Origin: Adiantum capillus-veneris
Lineage: Eukaryota; Streptophyta; Polypodiopsida; Polypodiales; Pteridaceae
DNA length: 64,000 nucleotides
Reading direction: 5' to 3'
NCBI GenBank assembly: GCA_014529385.2
Contig: CM043949.1
Coordinates: forward strand, 107,146,054 to 107,210,053
The notes beneath the pieces were generated by a model that was not told the DNA's origin, did no database searches, and saw only the letters and a list, made by a program, of their open reading frames with translations. Below, piece after piece: positions 48,063-59,293 of this stretch. Positions within the stretch are counted from its first letter, which is position 1. Every line of letters begins with the position of its first letter. The translations under genes and the position numbers were made by a program.

Positions 48063-48456
48063 GTTTGATGATCATTGATCACTCGTTTCTCGAGTCTAGA
48101 CTCTTGAGTCTACGACTCTACCTACTACATAGCCCTTTGTACTTTTTGTTATCCTTGAGGCCTCAGGCTTGTCCTAAGTCCTTTAGGCTTTTTGACTCTT
48201 GAGCCCTTGTGGCATGCACTTCTCATTTTGTATCCATCGATCATCGATGTTTTATTAGCACATTTCAGCCTATATGACTCGTGTTCTTTGGTCTATTTAG
48301 TGTAAATTTATGGTCAAAGTGATGCTCTATGTGTGTAGGTCAAAAAATGCCAAAAAAGCTCTCTTTTTTTTTTGCCAGTCCGACCCCGTCCCGTTTCCTG
48401 ACTTTTGCCATCCCGACCCCGTTCCCGACCCCGACCCGCCATCCCATGTAACTATG
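48063..48456 (+). other. hAT 3' non-coding end
   Basis: No gene. Ends with GACCCCG/CCCGACC-rich subterminal sequence and TGTAACTATG, the mirror of the GGGACGG-rich left end. Confidence 0.7.
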
Positions 48457-49177
48457 GTTTTGGGATCAAATCAGCCTTGGCGCCATCGCTACACAGCAGA
48501 TCAGCCTAGCGTTTTTGCATTGCAGAACCACGGCGACAGAAAGACCAATTTCAGCCCCTAGAGTTTTTGATTTGCAGCACCACCTCAGCGTTTTTGCAGA
48601 TCATCGCGACGGAAACTCAAGAATCATCAGCGTTTTCAGTTTTCAGCAATTAGTACCCGCAGATCAAGTCCCGAACCTCGCAGATCTCACAATCTGCGTT
48701 TTCAGCGCGTCGTCGTCGCATCGTCGTCATCGACATCGTCACCGACATAGAGTCAGAATTCAGCGGATAGAACATTTGCAGATTTCAGCCCATTGCGTTT
48801 TTTGACAGCAGTAGAAAGATTGCAGATTTCAGCCCTTAGGTCGACTTCGTAATCCCCGTCGTCATCGTAGACATAGCCTAGACTTGCATCAGTCTCATGC
48901 ATACCATTTGTACCAGATTGTGCAATCATAAGTAGACCACTCTCGACGACGAGAGTGGGGCCTTCGGAGGTGGGTTTTACAACGTCTTTGGTGTCGTATC
49001 TCTCTTCTCTCTATCTCTCTGTCTCATACACTTGCACGCACAGTGTCCATTCACTTTGTTTTTGATCATAGCATTCTCTCACTAAGAACGGAAGGCTCTC
49101 CCTTCCATAAGAACAAAAGGAACCTTGAGCACAGTTCGGAGCACTCATCTTGAGCAAAACGCAAACATTCATTCCGC

Positions 49178-49449
49178 TGCACCTAACACGGGTATCGTGT
49201 TAGGTGCAACAGAATGAATGTTTGCGCTTTGCTCAAGATGAGTGCTCTGAACTGTGCTCAAGGTTCCTTTTGTTCTTATGGAAGGGAGAGCCTTCCGTTC
49301 TTAGTGAGAGAATGCTATGATCACAAGAATGGACACTGTGTGTTAAGAACGGAAGGCTCTACCTTCCATAAGAACAAAAGGAACCTTGAGCACAGTTCGG
49401 AGAACTCATCTTGAGCAAAGCGCAAACATTCATTCCGCTGCACCGAACA
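49178..49449. repeat. Fold-back of family X LTR ends
   Basis: The plus LTR end (to 49188) is followed by an inverted copy of the last ~150 bp (49198-49340) and then again a plus copy (49343-49449). The first junction is a perfect palindrome: TGCACCTAACACG, loop GGTAT, CGTGTTAGGTGCA (49178-49208). Confidence 0.88.
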
Positions 49450-49598
49450 TTGGTATCAGATCTCTGGCAGTGTTTTGTATCACTCAAGGAAAGAACCACA
49501 AGAATTTGTTTTTGCTTGTTGCGGTGGCACGAACCCAAGTTCACTTGGGCGTGTCGATTCCTAATCGTGTTTTTGAAGAGTGACAGGAATCCCAAGAA
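49450..49598 (+). other. Family X PBS and leader start
   Basis: TTGGTATCAGATCTCTGG follows the LTR; TGGTATCAGA is the initiator-Met tRNA site with one later mismatch. It matches 58800-58955 until the sequence switches abruptly to G2 LTR at about 49599. Confidence 0.8.
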
Positions 49599-52500
49599 AG
49601 AAGGGCTTTTGCCAAGTTCGGGAGAAGGGAATCCGTAACTGACTTTCTGGAGCAGTTTTGGAGGCTGATAACTGTGATTTTCAGCCATTTCTCTCTATTT
49701 TTGAGCTTCCTATGACTTTACCTAAGACTAAGGAGCTCACTTTCAGCATTGGAAGGTATCAGATGCGTGTTTACAAGGCTGTTTTGCTGCGTTTTGAGCG
49801 ATACGCAGGTTTTGGCAGCCATGGAAATCTTCCCCTTTTTGCATCTATTTGTTCACAGATGCATTACAGGTTAAGGGCAGAAGAGGGGGCACACGATTTA
49901 TGCTTGGGGGATGCTTCATTGAGAACCTGTCTCACAGGTTAAGAGCTATGGAGTGCTTTCTTTCCCTCTCATGTATAGTGTGGTGCTGGGAGTGATGCCC
50001 TGCACGCTACACACTGCTCTCTCTCTCCCCTACGTGCAGTTATGTGATGCCTCACAAGAGGGCTTTTCATTTGACCAATGTACAATTATGTGGGTTCATG
50101 CGCGATTGCCAAGGCAAGAGCCTCTTGAACAGGTACTGGATTAGCTAGCGGCTAATCCCCCACAGGTACAGGTGAATTCGGAGAGGTTTCACGTCAGAAA
50201 TCTTGTCCGATTCAAAGGGCAAGTAGCCCTACAGGTGCGGGAGCTCGAGGTATTGCTACAAATGCGACCGGCATGCGAAACGAAGCCCAAAACAAGGAAT
50301 TACAGCCTGCTGTGTATTTTTGCAGGTTTAGGGTTTCGGCCTTAAACGGACCTTAATACCCCCAGGAGGTTCGGGGACGCGAGGGGACCGCTGTACAGGT
50401 GAACTGACGCATTTTCGGGGCAGAAAACAGAGAATTCAGCGTGCTGCAGATTCTCGCCAGGTTTTGCAAAGTGTCCGTATGCGTCGGGAAAGTCACCTAT
50501 TGCGTGGGGATACTGATTGTGAATCGTCCTAGTACAGTTATGTAGGTGCGGGAGCTCGAGGTATTGCTACAGATGCGACCGGCACGCGAAACGAAGCCCA
50601 AAACAAGGAATTACAGCCTGCTGTGTATTTTTGCAGGTTTAGGGTTTCGGCCTTAAACGGACCTTAATACCCCCAGGAGGTTCGGGGACGCGAGGGGACC
50701 GCTGTACAGGTGAACTGGCGCATTTTCGGGGCAGAAAACAGAGAATTCAGCGTGCTGCAGATTCTCGCCAGGTTTTGCAAAGTGTCCGTATGCGTCGGGA
50801 AAGTCACCTATTGCGTGGGGATACTGACTGTGAATCGTCCTAGTACAGTTATGTTGCCAAAATCGGGCCAGAACAGGTATTTCTTAGCCTAGATTGTGCG
50901 GGGGAGCTTGTAGGAGATCACAGGTTTTATTCCCTCTATTAAAGAATAAAGAAATACCGAAAGGGGCGGCAATTTTGGGGCCTACAGGTTGTCGGCGTCT
51001 ACTCGGGGCATTCTAGCTTCCGAGCCGTGTGTGTGATTAAGTGTTAATCCCCGTCGCAGGTTTCCTTTGCAAAGTGCTTTGTGTATGTGTCTAAAGTAAA
51101 GAATTTCGGGTGAAAGCCAAAGCCCACCGCCCCACTACGGGCCGGTTTCAAGGTTCCGTCGCCGGGATATCAATCACCTTTTCCTCAAGAAGTGAGCCTC
51201 GGTTGTTTTGGTTAAAGACACTGAGTACAGGAACGCGGGATTACACTATGGCTGACAAAGGGAAGGTCATTAAGGAAGAGGGTTTCTCTTCACAGAATAG
51301 ACAGGAAATTCCGCATGTTCGCCTTGCCAAAAAGTGGTCAAATTAGGGCTGATTTTCTGCTGCGTTTTAGGGTTGGCAAGTATGAACCAAGATGAGATAG
51401 GAGAGGTCTCACGGTGGTAGATTGGCCACTAGATCTCTTACGAGAGTGACGTGGGTCTGCCAGGTGACACGCTGCTTGCCGATTCTCTGAGGCGATTGCT
51501 TGGATTCTATGACGCATCGGTAAATCATCTTGAAATTTGAGCTTGGTCGTGGGTGGTACGTCAGTGTTGCGGAATTATGCTCGTTTGCAGAGGCAAGAGC
51601 CTCTTTTACAGGTAAAAAGTTAAGGGACAGCAGGTTGCAAGATGCTATGTGGTGAAGTTCAAGAACTACCCGCCTATGGATGCAAAGTGGATGGGAAGAG
51701 TATGAACTGTCAGAGTCACCAAATGTATATCAGCTTTACCTTGAAGCCTTTGGGTTACAACCTACCTATGCCCCAACCCAACGTGTGCAAAGGAGGGGTA
51801 ATGATAGAGCTAGCACATCAAATGTACTCATGGATTCAGTGCAACAGCAGTGTACAATTTGACAAGAGTATGAAGGTCTCATTAAGTCATTTGTACATAT
51901 GTTTTGACAGTCTTTCTTGTGGATACATGCGATGATAAAAGAGTGCTGACAACACAAGATCATCAGTGGCATGTATTTATGGTATGCAATCGAGGACGTT
52001 TGCGATTTCAAGAGGGGGGTATGTCACGAGGACGTGGCAAGTGCTAACCTTAGTTGTTGGTTTCTTTCCAATGGGTTTTGTTTTATTTTTGAGACCCTTT
52101 TCTTGAAGTAGCAAACGGTCGGACATTGTATGGCCAATGTGAACGGTAGTTTCACCCGCAGATGGGTAGTGGTCGGCACTGGAATTCGTATGATAAGAGG
52201 ATGTCTAGGCTCAGAGCAAGATCATGTAGGTCCCCCCGTCGCACTTAGCAAGTTGGTGGATACTAGGAAGTGAACTCAATAAAGGCCTAAAGTCAAGGTG
52301 TGACTACCAACAGAAAGTATCCGACAATTGGGCCACATTGCACTTTTGGATGCGGTCCCAATGAGGATAGATGGTCAGGGGGCAGCCCAACGGAAGCATC
52401 TCCTAAAAATTAGGGAACTGCTATTTTTGGCCGTGAAATGTGTTCGCGTCATTACCTTCGGTATAACTAGGGGAACATTTTATTACTTTGCTGCAAAGTC

Positions 52501-53828
52501 AAATGATGTACTAGTTGAGAGATTTTTAAGCAAGAAGCCCAATGCGGGGAAATTGCATGTATGAGTGTCAAGTGGCACTTTTTGGTCAATTTACCAAGTT
52601 TGGGAGAAGAGAATCCGTAACTGACTTTCTGGAGCAGTTTTGGAGGCCGATAACTGTGATTTTCAGCCATTTCTCTCCATTTTTGAGCTTCCCATGACTT
52701 TACCTAAGACTGAGGAGCTCACTTTCAGCATTGGAAGGCATCAGATGCGTGTTTACAGGGCTGTTTTGCTGCGTTTTGAGCGATACGCAGGTTTTGGCAG
52801 CCATGGAAATCTTCCCCTTTTTGCATCTATTTGTTCACAGATGCATTACAGGTTAAGGGCAGAAGAGGGGGCGCACGATTTATGCTTGGGGGATGCTTCA
52901 TTGAGAACCTGTCTCACAGGTTAAGAGCTATGGAGTGCTTTCTTTCCCTCTCATCTATAGTGTGGTGCTAGGAGTGATGCCCTGCACGCTACACACTGTT
53001 CTCTCTCTCTCTCTCCCCCCTACGTGCAGTAATGTGATGCCTCACAAGAGGGATTTTCATTTGACCAATGTACAGTTATGTGGGTTCATGCGCGATTGCC
53101 GAGGCAAGAGCCTCTTGAACAGGTACTGGATTAGCTAGCGGCTAATCCGCCACAGGTATAGGTGAATTCGGGGAGGTTTCACGTCAGAAATCTCGTCCGA
53201 TTCAAAGGGCAAGTAGCCCTACAGGTGCGGGAGCTTGAGGTCTTGCTACAGTTGGACCGGCACGCGAAACGATGCCCAAAACAGGGAATTACAGCCTGCT
53301 GTGTATTTTTGCAGGTTTAGGGTTTCGGCCCTAAACGGACCCTAATACCCCCAAGAGGTTCGGGGACACGAGGGGACCGCTGTATAGGTGAACTGGCGTA
53401 TTTTCGGGGCAGAAAACAGAGAATTCAGCATGCTGCAGATTCTCGCCAGGTTTTGCAAAGTGTCCGTATACGTCGGGAAAGTCACCTATTGCGTGGGGAT
53501 ACTGACTGTGAAGCGTCCTAGTACAATTATGCTGCCAAAATCGGGCCAGAACAGGTGTTTCTTAGCCTAGATTGTGCGGGGCAGCTTGTAGGAGATCACA
53601 GGTTTTATTCCCTCTATTAAAGAATAAAGAAATACCGAAAGGGGCGCCAATTTTGGGGCCTACAAGTTGTCGTCGTCTGCTCGGGGCATTCTACCTTCCG
53701 AGCCGTGTATGTGATTAAGTGTTAATCCCCGTCGCAGGTTTCCTTTGCAAAGTGCTCTGTGTATGTGTCTAAAGTAAAGAATTTCGGGTGAAAGCCAACG
53801 CCTGCCGCGCCACCACGGGCCGGTTTCA
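49599..53828 (+). mobile_element. Deleted gypsy element G2, relative of G1
   Basis: 5' LTR 49599-51150 lacks its first part; the 3' LTR is 52022-53828 (1,807 bp). The internal region is only about 870 bp: PBS, a Gag start (MADKGKVIKEEG, 51249 on), unassigned sequence, then the chromodomain tail (VVKFKNYPPMDAKW, about 51650) and polypurine tract. It has no pol and so is non-autonomous. It sits inside the X internal region; the X bases equivalent to 58956-59728 are missing at its left edge, so a deletion removed both ends there. Confidence 0.85.
50233..50854 (+). repeat. 311-bp tandem duplication in the G2 5' LTR
   Basis: Copies 50233-50543 and 50544-50854, each starting AGGTGCGGGAGCTCGAGG, differ at about four bases. 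The 3' LTR has a single copy (from about 53223), so the duplication came after insertion. Confidence 0.9.
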
Positions 53829-54914
53829 CTCAGTCTCTTCTTCTCCAAAGCATGATACACAGGATTTGCATGATTGTGTGAAGCATGATGATGATTTGAT
53901 TGACAATGACTTGCATGATGCTTTGAATGACAATGATAAGCATGATGATTTGGATGACACTGACAAGCATGACGATTTGCATGATTAAGATGTGATTTCT
54001 CACAAGCATGATGAGTTGCATGAAGAAGATGTGATTGTTCACAATGATGATGTGTTAGTTGAGGCTTTTGCTAGCAAAGCTAACCTTGTTGCAGATTCGA
54101 TCAATCACGAAGAAGCGATCTTGGCTCTCGAGCTTAGGTCCAAAGAACCCTCACAGGAAGTATTCTGTGTTGGCATGATTAGTACGCACGCATTGTTCGA
54201 GTGTTTCATTCGTGATCGTTTCCTGTATTTTAGTCAGCATCTTTATGTGATCCCTTTTTCTAGGCATGACATATTGTACGTTGAGCACGTTTCACTCATG
54301 AATGGGCACGAATGTATGCGGAATGTTCATGAAAAGCTGAAAAGTATGTATGTAAGGAAGTCACATTCCATGTATCTTCCTTGGCATGACACAGTTTCCG
54401 AACGATCACATGAAAGTATGAGCACCAAGCGTGGGCATTTCCATTGTGAATTGCCACAATTGATTGCTTTAGATCAAAAGAGAAAGATTCGATCTCATTG
54501 TTTGCGTGTCTGTGGTGAACGGTTTGGCATTCCGTCTCTTTGTTCATCTACATTACATGCACAGTCTTTTAGGAAGACAAGATTTTTTCCACTCACTTTA
54601 CATGGAATAGGTATGTTCATGTTTTTGTGTTGGAAATGGTTTTAGGAATTTTTAGCCATGGAGATTCTTGAAGGTGGAAGAAGCACGACTCTATACGAAG
54701 ATGAAGCATTGAAGGAGCCACAGAAGACTTTGTGTCGCTTTCGGCACAACCCAAAGAAGCAAGCGTTGCAGACCTTTATGAAGTTCAAGTACTGCACGAC
54801 CCACCCATCAGAGTGGGCCGGCGAAGAGTCCCTTCCAGGATTCCGGATGCTATTGGCGATCTCCCTTGACGCCATACATATCGGTACCAGTACCTCACTT
54901 TGAAAAGGAGGGGA
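53829..54914 (+). pseudogene. Family X protein, 3' two-thirds, broken copy
   Basis: Matches 59735-60903: the Asp/His/Asn-rich repeat (HDDDLIDNDLHDALNDNDKH), a TAA at about 53987-53989, then frame 53992-54645 (EDVIVHNDDVLVEAFASKAN, ALFECFIRDRFLYF, LPWHDTVSERSH) and a TAG, followed by FSAMEILEGG and the polypurine tract. Start and coiled coil were lost with the G2 insertion. Confidence 0.85.
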
Positions 54915-56190
54915 CGTCACGTGACACATCCAACCCTATGTGTCTGTGGACAAGCTACAGCATAACAAGGTTCAGTCAGTCCAGTCAGTCTAGATTAGAA
55001 GTGATTTGGCACTTTTGTGAGTCTATTCGTAGACCGTGCATGCCCAGACACTTGGTATAGATGCATATCCTTTGGTTGCACACACCATGATCATCAGTAT
55101 TCCCATCAAAATCCATCAGAATAAGTTAGGGGAATTTTCCAATGATTTTAGCCTATTTTACCTATTTTTGGCATTTTTCACTTATTATTAATTTAAGTGA
55201 CTTTCCAACAAAAGTAGGTAGGGCAATTTTGCTAAGAAAATATATAAGTAAACCAAGTTAGCACTAAATGGCAGAAGAGGCAGCAGGAGCTCCACGCTCA
55301 ACAGGCAACTTCCCAACAGAACCCCCCAGGAGACCTAGCGTTTTTGGAGCAGAAGCCTAAAGCTAGTGTTTTGGGATCAGATCAGCCCTGGCGTGTTGGT
55401 GCACAGCAGATCAGCCCGGGCGCCATCGCTACACAGCAGATCAGCCTAGCGTTTTTGCATTGCAGAACCACGGACAGAGAGACTAATTTCAGCCCCTAGC
55501 GTTTTTAATTTGCAGCACTACCTCAGCGTTTTTGCAGATCATGGCGACGGAAACTCAAGAACCATCAGCGTTTTCAGTTTTCAGCAGTTAGTACCCGTAG
55601 ATCAAGTCCCGAACCTCGTAGATCTCACCATCCCGCAGCAGTTCCTCGCCGCACGGTCAGTTTCCGCAAGGTTTACAGTTTCAGCCCGGAAAACGCAGAT
55701 TTCATCATCTGCGTTTTCAGCGCGTCGTCGTCATCGACATCGTCACCGACATAGAGTCAGAATTCAGCAGATAGAACATTTGCAGATTTCAGCCCATAGC
55801 GTTTTTGGACAGCAGTAGAGAGATTGCAGATTTCAGCCCTTAGATCGACTTCGTCATCCCCGTTGTCATTGTCGACATAGCCTAGACTTGCATCAGTCTC
55901 ATGCATACCATTTGTACCAGATTGTGCATTCATAAGTAGACCACTCTCGACGACGAGAGTAGGGCCTTTGGAGGAGGGTTTTACAACGTCTCTTGTCGTA
56001 TCTCTCTTCTCTCTATCTCTCAGTCTCATACACTTGCACGCACATCGTCCATTCACTTTGTTTGTGATCATAGCATTCTCTCACTAAGAACGGAAGGCTC
56101 TCCCTTCCATAAGAACAAAAGGAACCTTGAGCATAGTTCGGAGCACTCATCTTGAGCAAAGTGCAAACATTCATTCCGTTGCACCTAACA
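54915..56190 (+). repeat. Third family X LTR of the array
   Basis: 1,276 bp; start mutated to CGTCACGTGACA; end CACCTAACA followed by the target duplication AAACA. Confidence 0.92.
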
Positions 56191-57365
56191 AAACAACTCC
56201 ATGTGGTAAAAGAAGTGCCAATAGACCTGCAAGTGTCCTGCCTAATAGGATCTGTGGTGTCTGTAGTCAAACTGTTTGGAGAAAATGGGGAAGCCCAAGA
56301 ATTGTCATGAGAATGACCGGAAGCTTGTCAATGCATGGACCTACAACCCAATGTGGCAAGGTGGCTAAGCTGTGAAAAACTCCAGGAAGGGCAGATGTAG
56401 CAATCTGCACCGTAAACGTCCTCCGAACAAGGAAAGCTAGACTAAACAGTCCATGTTGTAGAAGCTACCATAATCTGCAACAGTCATCGAGAGACCGCAC
56501 GGACCACCACTAGATGGTGTCTTGTCAGTAGGTAGGGTAGTCTAAGATGAGGGAAAAGCTAGACTCAATAGTCTATGCTATGAAGGGCTTCTGAGAAGAG
56601 GTGTGGTCAGACCAAGCTGTCTGCACCGTAATCATCCTGTATGAATAGGGAAGCCAGAGTGAGCAGACTGCACTGTGAAGATCATCTGAGAAGAGGAAAG
56701 GCCAGACTCATTTGTCTGCGCCGTCTTGCCTGTATCTCCTACCTCCAATCCTCCGGTGTCTACCAAAACAGAATCCGTCCCAACAACGCCACCAAACCGC
56801 ATCTTGGTGTGGCTCTCAATGTGAATGAACTGGGAGTGGCCTACTGCCCAGGTCGGGGGATAAGTCTACTGTAAGGTTACCGAGGGTGAGTGTAAGCAAC
56901 TCTGAAGGTAGAAATCCGAATGATGAGTGTAGAACAGCAACTACACTACCATCCAAGCTAAGCTCCGTGTGACTCCGGATGTAGTCGTGGGATGCCTGAT
57001 CTCCCGCATCTCGCGGGTAAACTCTCCAAGAGAGTCGAAAGCACTGAAGTCCCACTCCAGTCTGTAGATCTAAGCAATGAACCTGTCCAAGAAGAGATAC
57101 AAGATCCTCTCCCTAAGTCCATATAGATGCTCCTGTGAACTCCTCTGATGAGTGCATAGGTGTGTCCATAGTAAACCACAAGTTACCACCCCCTCTGGAG
57201 TGCGCAACCGCCGAATGATGGCTGGAATGAATGGATCTCCCAAGGATCGTACGCTCGTAGCACTCCATCCCACGATGAAGTTTTATCCTTCTCCTTCTTT
57301 GCGCCCAAGGGCACACGTTCACTTGATGCGGAAGCTTGGCCATGAGACTCGAGAGAGGGAGGGAG

Positions 57366-57411
<46 letters not shown>

Positions 57412-57619
57412 GCGGCGTGGAGCTTGAAGCCTTGAAGCTTGAGGGCTTGACTCTTGAGCCTTGAGGCTTAAAGCCTTGAAGCCCAAGAGAGAGGGAGAGA
57501 AACTCGACTCGAATGAATAAATGAAGGCTTGAGGCCCAAGGGATGCGGAGAGATGAGAGAGGCTTGATGAAGAGGCTAGATCATGTGAGGCTTGAGCGTG
57601 TGAAGCCTTGAGGGACGGA
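56191..57619 (-). other. Unassigned, with ~47-bp tandem repeats and a (GA)n tract
   Basis: 56191 should continue element Y. At about 56573-56725 a diverged 47-48-bp unit (CTGCACCGTAATCATCCTG-like) repeats at 56573, 56621, 56668 and 56716, with a looser relative at 56405. A (GA)n tract lies at about 57369-57410. From 57270 to 57619 the minus strand is CT-rich with CTCAAGCCTT words, resembling the hAT leader at 45520-45836; with 62078-62370 it may be the leader of a minus-strand hAT split by the X element. I recognise no protein. Confidence 0.35.
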
Positions 57620-58799
57620 TGCCACGTGACACATCCCAACCCTATGTGTCCGTGGACAAGCTACACCACAGTAGGGTTCAGTCAAGTCTAGATTAGCAGT
57701 GGTCTGGCACTTTTGTGAGTCTATTCGTAGACCGTGCATGCCCAGTCACGTAGCATAGATGCATATCCTCCGGTTGCACACAGCATGATCATCGGAATTC
57801 CCATCAGAATCCATTAGCATCAGTTAGGGGAATTTTCCAGTGCATCTAGCCTATTTTCCTATTTTTGGTTATTTTCACTTATTATTTTTAAGTGACTTTC
57901 CAACAAAAATAGGTAGGGCAATTTTGCTAAGTTAATATATAAGCAAACCCAAGTTAGCACTTTCTGGCAGAAGAGGCAGTAGGAGCTTCCCGCTCAACAG
58001 GCAACCTTTCAGCAGTACCCCCCAAAGCACCCCCAGCGTTTTTGGACCTCCATGATCGCGGGCAATTGCAATTTCCAGACCTTGGCGTTTCCTTCCACAG
58101 CAGGCCATCGCCATCACCTCTCAGCATCCTAGCGACAGCAGACTCTCATGATCGCCATCAGATGTCCAGTATTGCTAGCGTTTTCTCACATCAGCCCATC
58201 AGCGTTTTTGAGTTGCAGATTGAGATCAGCCTAGCGTTTTTGGCTAGCAGCAGGATGCAATCAGCGTTTTTGTTTTCAGCCCTAATCTGCATCAGATCAC
58301 AGCGTTTTCAGCCTTATGCACAGTAGTAGATCAGCCCTAGATTGGTTGCAGAATGTTCCCCCATTTTCAGCCATAAAAACGCAGCCAAAACAGTCATTTT
58401 CAGCCACCGAACAGTCCCGAATATCAGCGATTAGAAGATCTTAGATTTCAGCCACCAAGTCGCCGTCGTCATCACCGTCGTCGTCATCGGTATAGTCCAA
58501 GTTGCATCAGTCCATTGCATACGCATTGTACACCTTTGTGCAATCAAAGTAGACCTCTCTCGCCGACGAGAGTGGGGCCTTCGGAGGAGGGTTTTACAAC
58601 CTCTCGGTGTCGTATCTCTTCTCTCTCCTTCTCTCAGTCTCATTCACTTGCACGCACAATATCCACTCACTTTGTTCGTGATCATAGCACTCTCCATAAG
58701 ACGGAAGGCTCTCTGCTTCCCTAAGAACTAAAAGGAACCTTGAGCAATAAAGATCACTAATCTTGAGAAAATACAACATTCATTCCGCTGCACCTTACA
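57620..58799 (+). repeat. 5' LTR of the complete X element
   Basis: TGCCACGTGACA to CACCTTACA. TATATAAG at 57936-57943, then about eight AGCGTTTT words between 58035 and 58310. The 5' G-box core CACGTG is kept. Confidence 0.93.
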
Positions 58800-58800
58800 T

Positions 58801-58812
58801 TGGTATCAGAGC
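58801..58812 (+). promoter_or_regulatory. Primer-binding site, initiator-Met tRNA type
   Basis: TGGTATCAGAGC, the commonest plant LTR-retrotransposon PBS, one base after the LTR. Confidence 0.92.
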
Positions 58813-59293
58813 TTTGGAAGTGTTCTGCATTACTCAAGGAAAGAACCACAAGAATTTTTTTTGCTTGTTGAGGTCGCACGAACCCAAGTTTACTTGGGCG
58901 TGGCGATTCCTAATCGTGTTTTGTTGAAGAGTGACAGGAATCCCAAGAAAGAAGGGCTTGTCCAACCTCCTCTTGTGTCTCTTTTCACTCATTGAGAGTG
59001 GACCGTGCACTTAGCGGCTGGCCAATCGACGTGAGGTGGGAAAAAGCAACCTTGGTGTGAGCGCAAGGCTGCCAAGGGGTGCGCCCGCAGAAAAGAGTAG
59101 AACTCGGGTGAAGAGAAGATCCTTCTCAAACGCGGTTTGCAAGCGAAAGAAAACCTCAAGAACTCAAGAACCTCAAGAACCTCAAGAACCCAAGACCCTC
59201 AAGACTTAAGAATCCAAGACCCGCAAGAACCCAAGTTCCTTGTGAACTTAAGAACCCAGACCACAAGAACCCACAAGAATCCACGACTTTAGA
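58813..59293 (+). other. Leader of family X
   Basis: No frame of note. A repeated phrase CAAGAACC(T/C) (about 59155-59285) makes a purine-rich stretch of roughly 130 bp before the ATG. Confidence 0.6.

Larger units (their letters stand above)
36647..48456 (+). mobile_element. hAT DNA transposon (about 3.4 kb) carrying an 8.4 kb gypsy insertion
   Basis: Starts CATAGTTACA and ends TGTAACTATG, a 10-bp terminal inverted repeat, flanked by an exact 8-bp duplication GTTTTGGG (36639-36646, 48457-48464); 8-bp duplications are diagnostic for hAT. Subterminal regions are rich in GGGACGGAC and GACCCCG words. Without G1 and one GCGGG the element is about 3,391 bp. Its transposase gene is at 45837-48062. 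Confidence 0.93.
36198..49188 (+). repeat. Second family X LTR, split by the hAT insertion
   Basis: LTR bases are 36198-36646 and 48465-49188 (about 1,173 bp after removing the transposon and one GTTTTGGG). Its start is TGTCATGTGACA, so the G-box CACGTG is lost by one transition. A block of about 100 bp present in 34626-35902 is missing near 48690. Confidence 0.9.
34626..56190 (+). mobile_element. Family X tandem array: three LTRs, two internal pieces, nested insertions
   Basis: Flanked by AAACA at 34621-34625 and 56191-56195, so the whole block behaves as one insertion. Order: LTR 34626-35902; a short internal tail 35903-36197; LTR 36198-49188 split by a hAT; a fold-back of LTR ends to 49449; internal region from 49450 with PBS, split by gypsy element G2 (49599-53828); LTR 54915-56190. 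Such LTR-int-LTR-int-LTR arrays come from unequal recombination or recombination between cDNAs. Confidence 0.85.
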
